Shown piece after piece: positions 62,612 to 64,000 of a DNA stretch of 64,000 nt (position 1 is the stretch's first letter; each line of letters begins with the position of its first letter). Position numbers and translations under genes: made by a program. The DNA is from Zoogloea sp. LCSB751 (GTDB taxonomy: Bacteria > Pseudomonadota > Gammaproteobacteria > Burkholderiales > Rhodocyclaceae): assembly GCF_002028455.1 (NCBI RefSeq), contig NZ_MWUM01000002.1, forward strand, positions 186,001 to 250,000, read 5' to 3'. The notes beneath the pieces were generated by a model. It was not told the DNA's origin. It saw only the letters and a program-made list of their open reading frames with translations, and searched no databases.

Positions 62612-62621
62612 CCCCCCCCCC
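62612..62621. repeat. Homopolymeric C10 tract
   Basis: Ten consecutive C in the gap between the convergent deacetylase-like and chemoreceptor genes. Not within a coding region or a visible promoter, so an effect on expression is unclear. Confidence 0.9.
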
Positions 62622-62700
62622 GGTCCGTTGTCCGGCTCCGGGAGAGGGCGGGGAAGGCTTCGGTATTTGCCTGGCCTTACTCCGCCCGTTGGCCGGCGAT

Positions 62701-64000
62701 TCAAACGCGGAAGCGGCCGATCTGATCCTTCAGGCTGAAGGCGATCTTTTCCAGACCGATGGCGGCATCGGCCGCGCCACGAATGTTCTCGGTGGTGCTT
62801 TCCACCATCGTGGAAATCTCCTCGACGCGCTGGGCGATGGAGGTGCTGGCGGCGCTCTGTTCCCGCGTTGCGTCGGCAATCTCGCGGACCCGCTCAAGGG
62901 TCTGGCGGGCGCCCTGCTCGATGGCATGCAGGGCCTCCGCTGCCGAGGCGGCCAGCGCAACGCCCTGGTCCACTTCGGGCAGTGCTGCGTTCATCGCTTC
63001 GACCGCACTGCTGGTGTCGCTCTGAATGCCGGCGATCATCTGCTCGATCTCGGTGGTGGCGGAGGAGGTGCGTTCAGCCAGCTTGCGGACTTCATCGGCA
63101 ACCACGGCGAAGCCACGCCCCTGTTCGCCGGCGCGGGCGGCCTCGATGGCTGCATTGAGGGCCAGCAGGTTGGTCTGGCCGGCGATCTCCTTGATGACGT
63201 TGGCGATCGACGAGACTTGGCCGATGCGTTCTTCCAGCGCCAGGATGCGGCTGGAGGCGCTGGTGACGGTTTCCGACATCTTGCGGATCGCGCCGGAGGC
63301 TTGGTCCACCCGCTGGGTGCCTTCGGCGGCCAGGCGCATGGCATCCTGGGAGTTCTGTTCGGTTTCGAGCGCGCTGGCCGAAATGTGGCTGGAGCTGACA
63401 GTCAGTTCTTCCATCGCGGCGGCCATCGACGTGGTGGCGTCGGACTGGCGTTCGGCTGCTTCGGCGACCTCGCTCGACACGCGGCTGATGTGGTCGGCGT
63501 TGTGTACGAGCTGGTTGGCGCCGCTGTTGATCTCACCCATCATGCTGCGCAGGGCGCTGACCATGGTGTCGAGGGCACCGAGCATGCTGCCGCTGGCCAC
63601 GGTACCCAGATTGGAGGTGAGATCGCCCTGGGCTGCGCGTTGCATCACCGCCGTGGCCTCCGTTGGCTCACCGCCAAGCTGGCTGGTGACGCTGGTGCTG
63701 ACTCGCCAGCCGACGACTCCAAGCAAGAGCAGCAGACCCAGCGAGATGCCGCCGAGCAAGGTGGCGATCGAGCGGAACTGGCTATCCACGTCATCCACAT
63801 AGATGCCGGTGCCCAGCACCCAGCCCCAGGGCGCAAAGGGGGCGGCGTAGGAGAGCTTCGGCTGGGGTGTCGTTTCGCCGGCTTTCGGGAACCAGTAATC
63901 GACAAAACCACCGCCGGTAGCGGCAACCTTGACCATCTCGGTGATCATCGTCTTGCCGTTGGTGTCCTTCTGGCCGCTGGCGTCAGTGCCTTCCCGTTCC
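62701..64000 (-). CDS. Methyl-accepting chemotaxis protein (5' end cut by window)
   Basis: The visible 432 codons include the end of a periplasmic Cache-type sensor ([35 protein letters not shown]), TM2 (about [16 protein letters not shown]), HAMP, and the signalling domain with the hairpin tip [47 protein letters not shown]. It has Gln/Glu-rich methylation helices. It relays ligand signals to CheA/CheW at the inner membrane. The N-terminus with TM1 is beyond 64000. The short DxxWxxxPxxxKLSYxxxF core resembles sCache_2 receptors for small organic acids. Confidence 0.93.
   Translation of the reverse strand, partial: EREGTDASGQKDTNGKTMITEMVKVAATGGGFVDYWFPKAGETTPQPKLSYAAPFAPWGWVLGTGIYVDDVDSQFRSIATLLGGISLGLLLLLGVVGWRVSTSVTSQLGGEPTEATAVMQRAAQGDLTSNLGTVASGSMLGALDTMVSALRSMMGEINSGANQLVHNADHISRVSSEVAEAAERQSDATTSMAAAMEELTVSSSHISASALETEQNSQDAMRLAAEGTQRVDQASGAIRKMSETVTSASSRILALEERIGQVSSIANVIKEIAGQTNLLALNAAIEAARAGEQGRGFAVVADEVRKLAERTSSATTEIEQMIAGIQSDTSSAVEAMNAALPEVDQGVALAASAAEALHAIEQGARQTLERVREIADATREQSAASTSIAQRVEEISTMVESTTENIRGAADAAIGLEKIAFSLKDQIGRFRV

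Overview
This is a GC-rich bacterial chromosome segment with dense gene packing and no rRNA, CRISPR array, insertion sequence or recognisable prophage. The order miaB-phoH-ybeY-corC-lnt, the PQQ ethanol dehydrogenase cluster, the lut/dld/lldP lactate operon, homospermidine synthase and several c-di-GMP and PAS/histidine-kinase proteins point to a respiratory, motile betaproteobacterium. I infer Rhodocyclales (Azospira/Dechloromonas-like); this cannot be proven from the window alone. Layout: 1-2760 holds a glutathione-linked operon (HCCA-isomerase-like protein cut by the window edge, GST, hotdog thioesterase) divergent from a LysR regulator. 3160-6310 holds two related ~650 bp cassettes, each made of a small 97-aa gene, a structured 5' leader and two 3' hairpins. 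They bracket an azoreductase / SnoaL-like / HxlR redox block. 6320-11844 is an accessory stretch (lipoprotein, DUF1493-like and periplasmic proteins, HD hydrolase, D-Ala-D-Ala ligase paralogue, P-loop kinase, flavin reductase). 12044-17448 encodes two paralogous hybrid histidine kinases. 17453-24272 has a membrane methyltransferase, a DUF2058 protein, homospermidine synthase with a YgiB-YgiC-YjfL-like set, an Fsr-type exporter and its divergent AraC regulator. 24285-29908 is a three-gene c-di-GMP unit with a TorT-like periplasmic binding protein. 30080-34607 is the PQQ alcohol dehydrogenase region with cytochrome c, pentapeptide protein and LuxR-type response regulator. 34621-43287 is a complete lactate module: lldR divergent from lutA-lutC-lutB-dld-lldP, ending in a terminator, with two TGGT-N3-ACCA operators in the divergent region. 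43333-47164 has an LRR-protein kinase, a lipoprotein, small proteins and a VirK/YbjX protein. 47378-51443 is an arsRC-acr3-arsDA arsenic operon. 51621-57009 is tRNA-Met and the housekeeping miaB-phoH-ybeY-corC-lnt run. 57150-64000 holds a TrpB2-type synthase, a P-type cation ATPase, an unusual polysaccharide deacetylase-like protein and a chemoreceptor cut by the window end. The most unusual signal is the cassette pair. Comparing the two leaders shows at least four helices that keep pairing while their bases change, cUNCGg tetraloops on the coding strand, crossing helices, a Shine-Dalgarno sequence inside a helix, and a cassette-specific heptamer present three times in each copy. Together these suggest a riboregulator or structured mobile cassette that I cannot assign to a named family.
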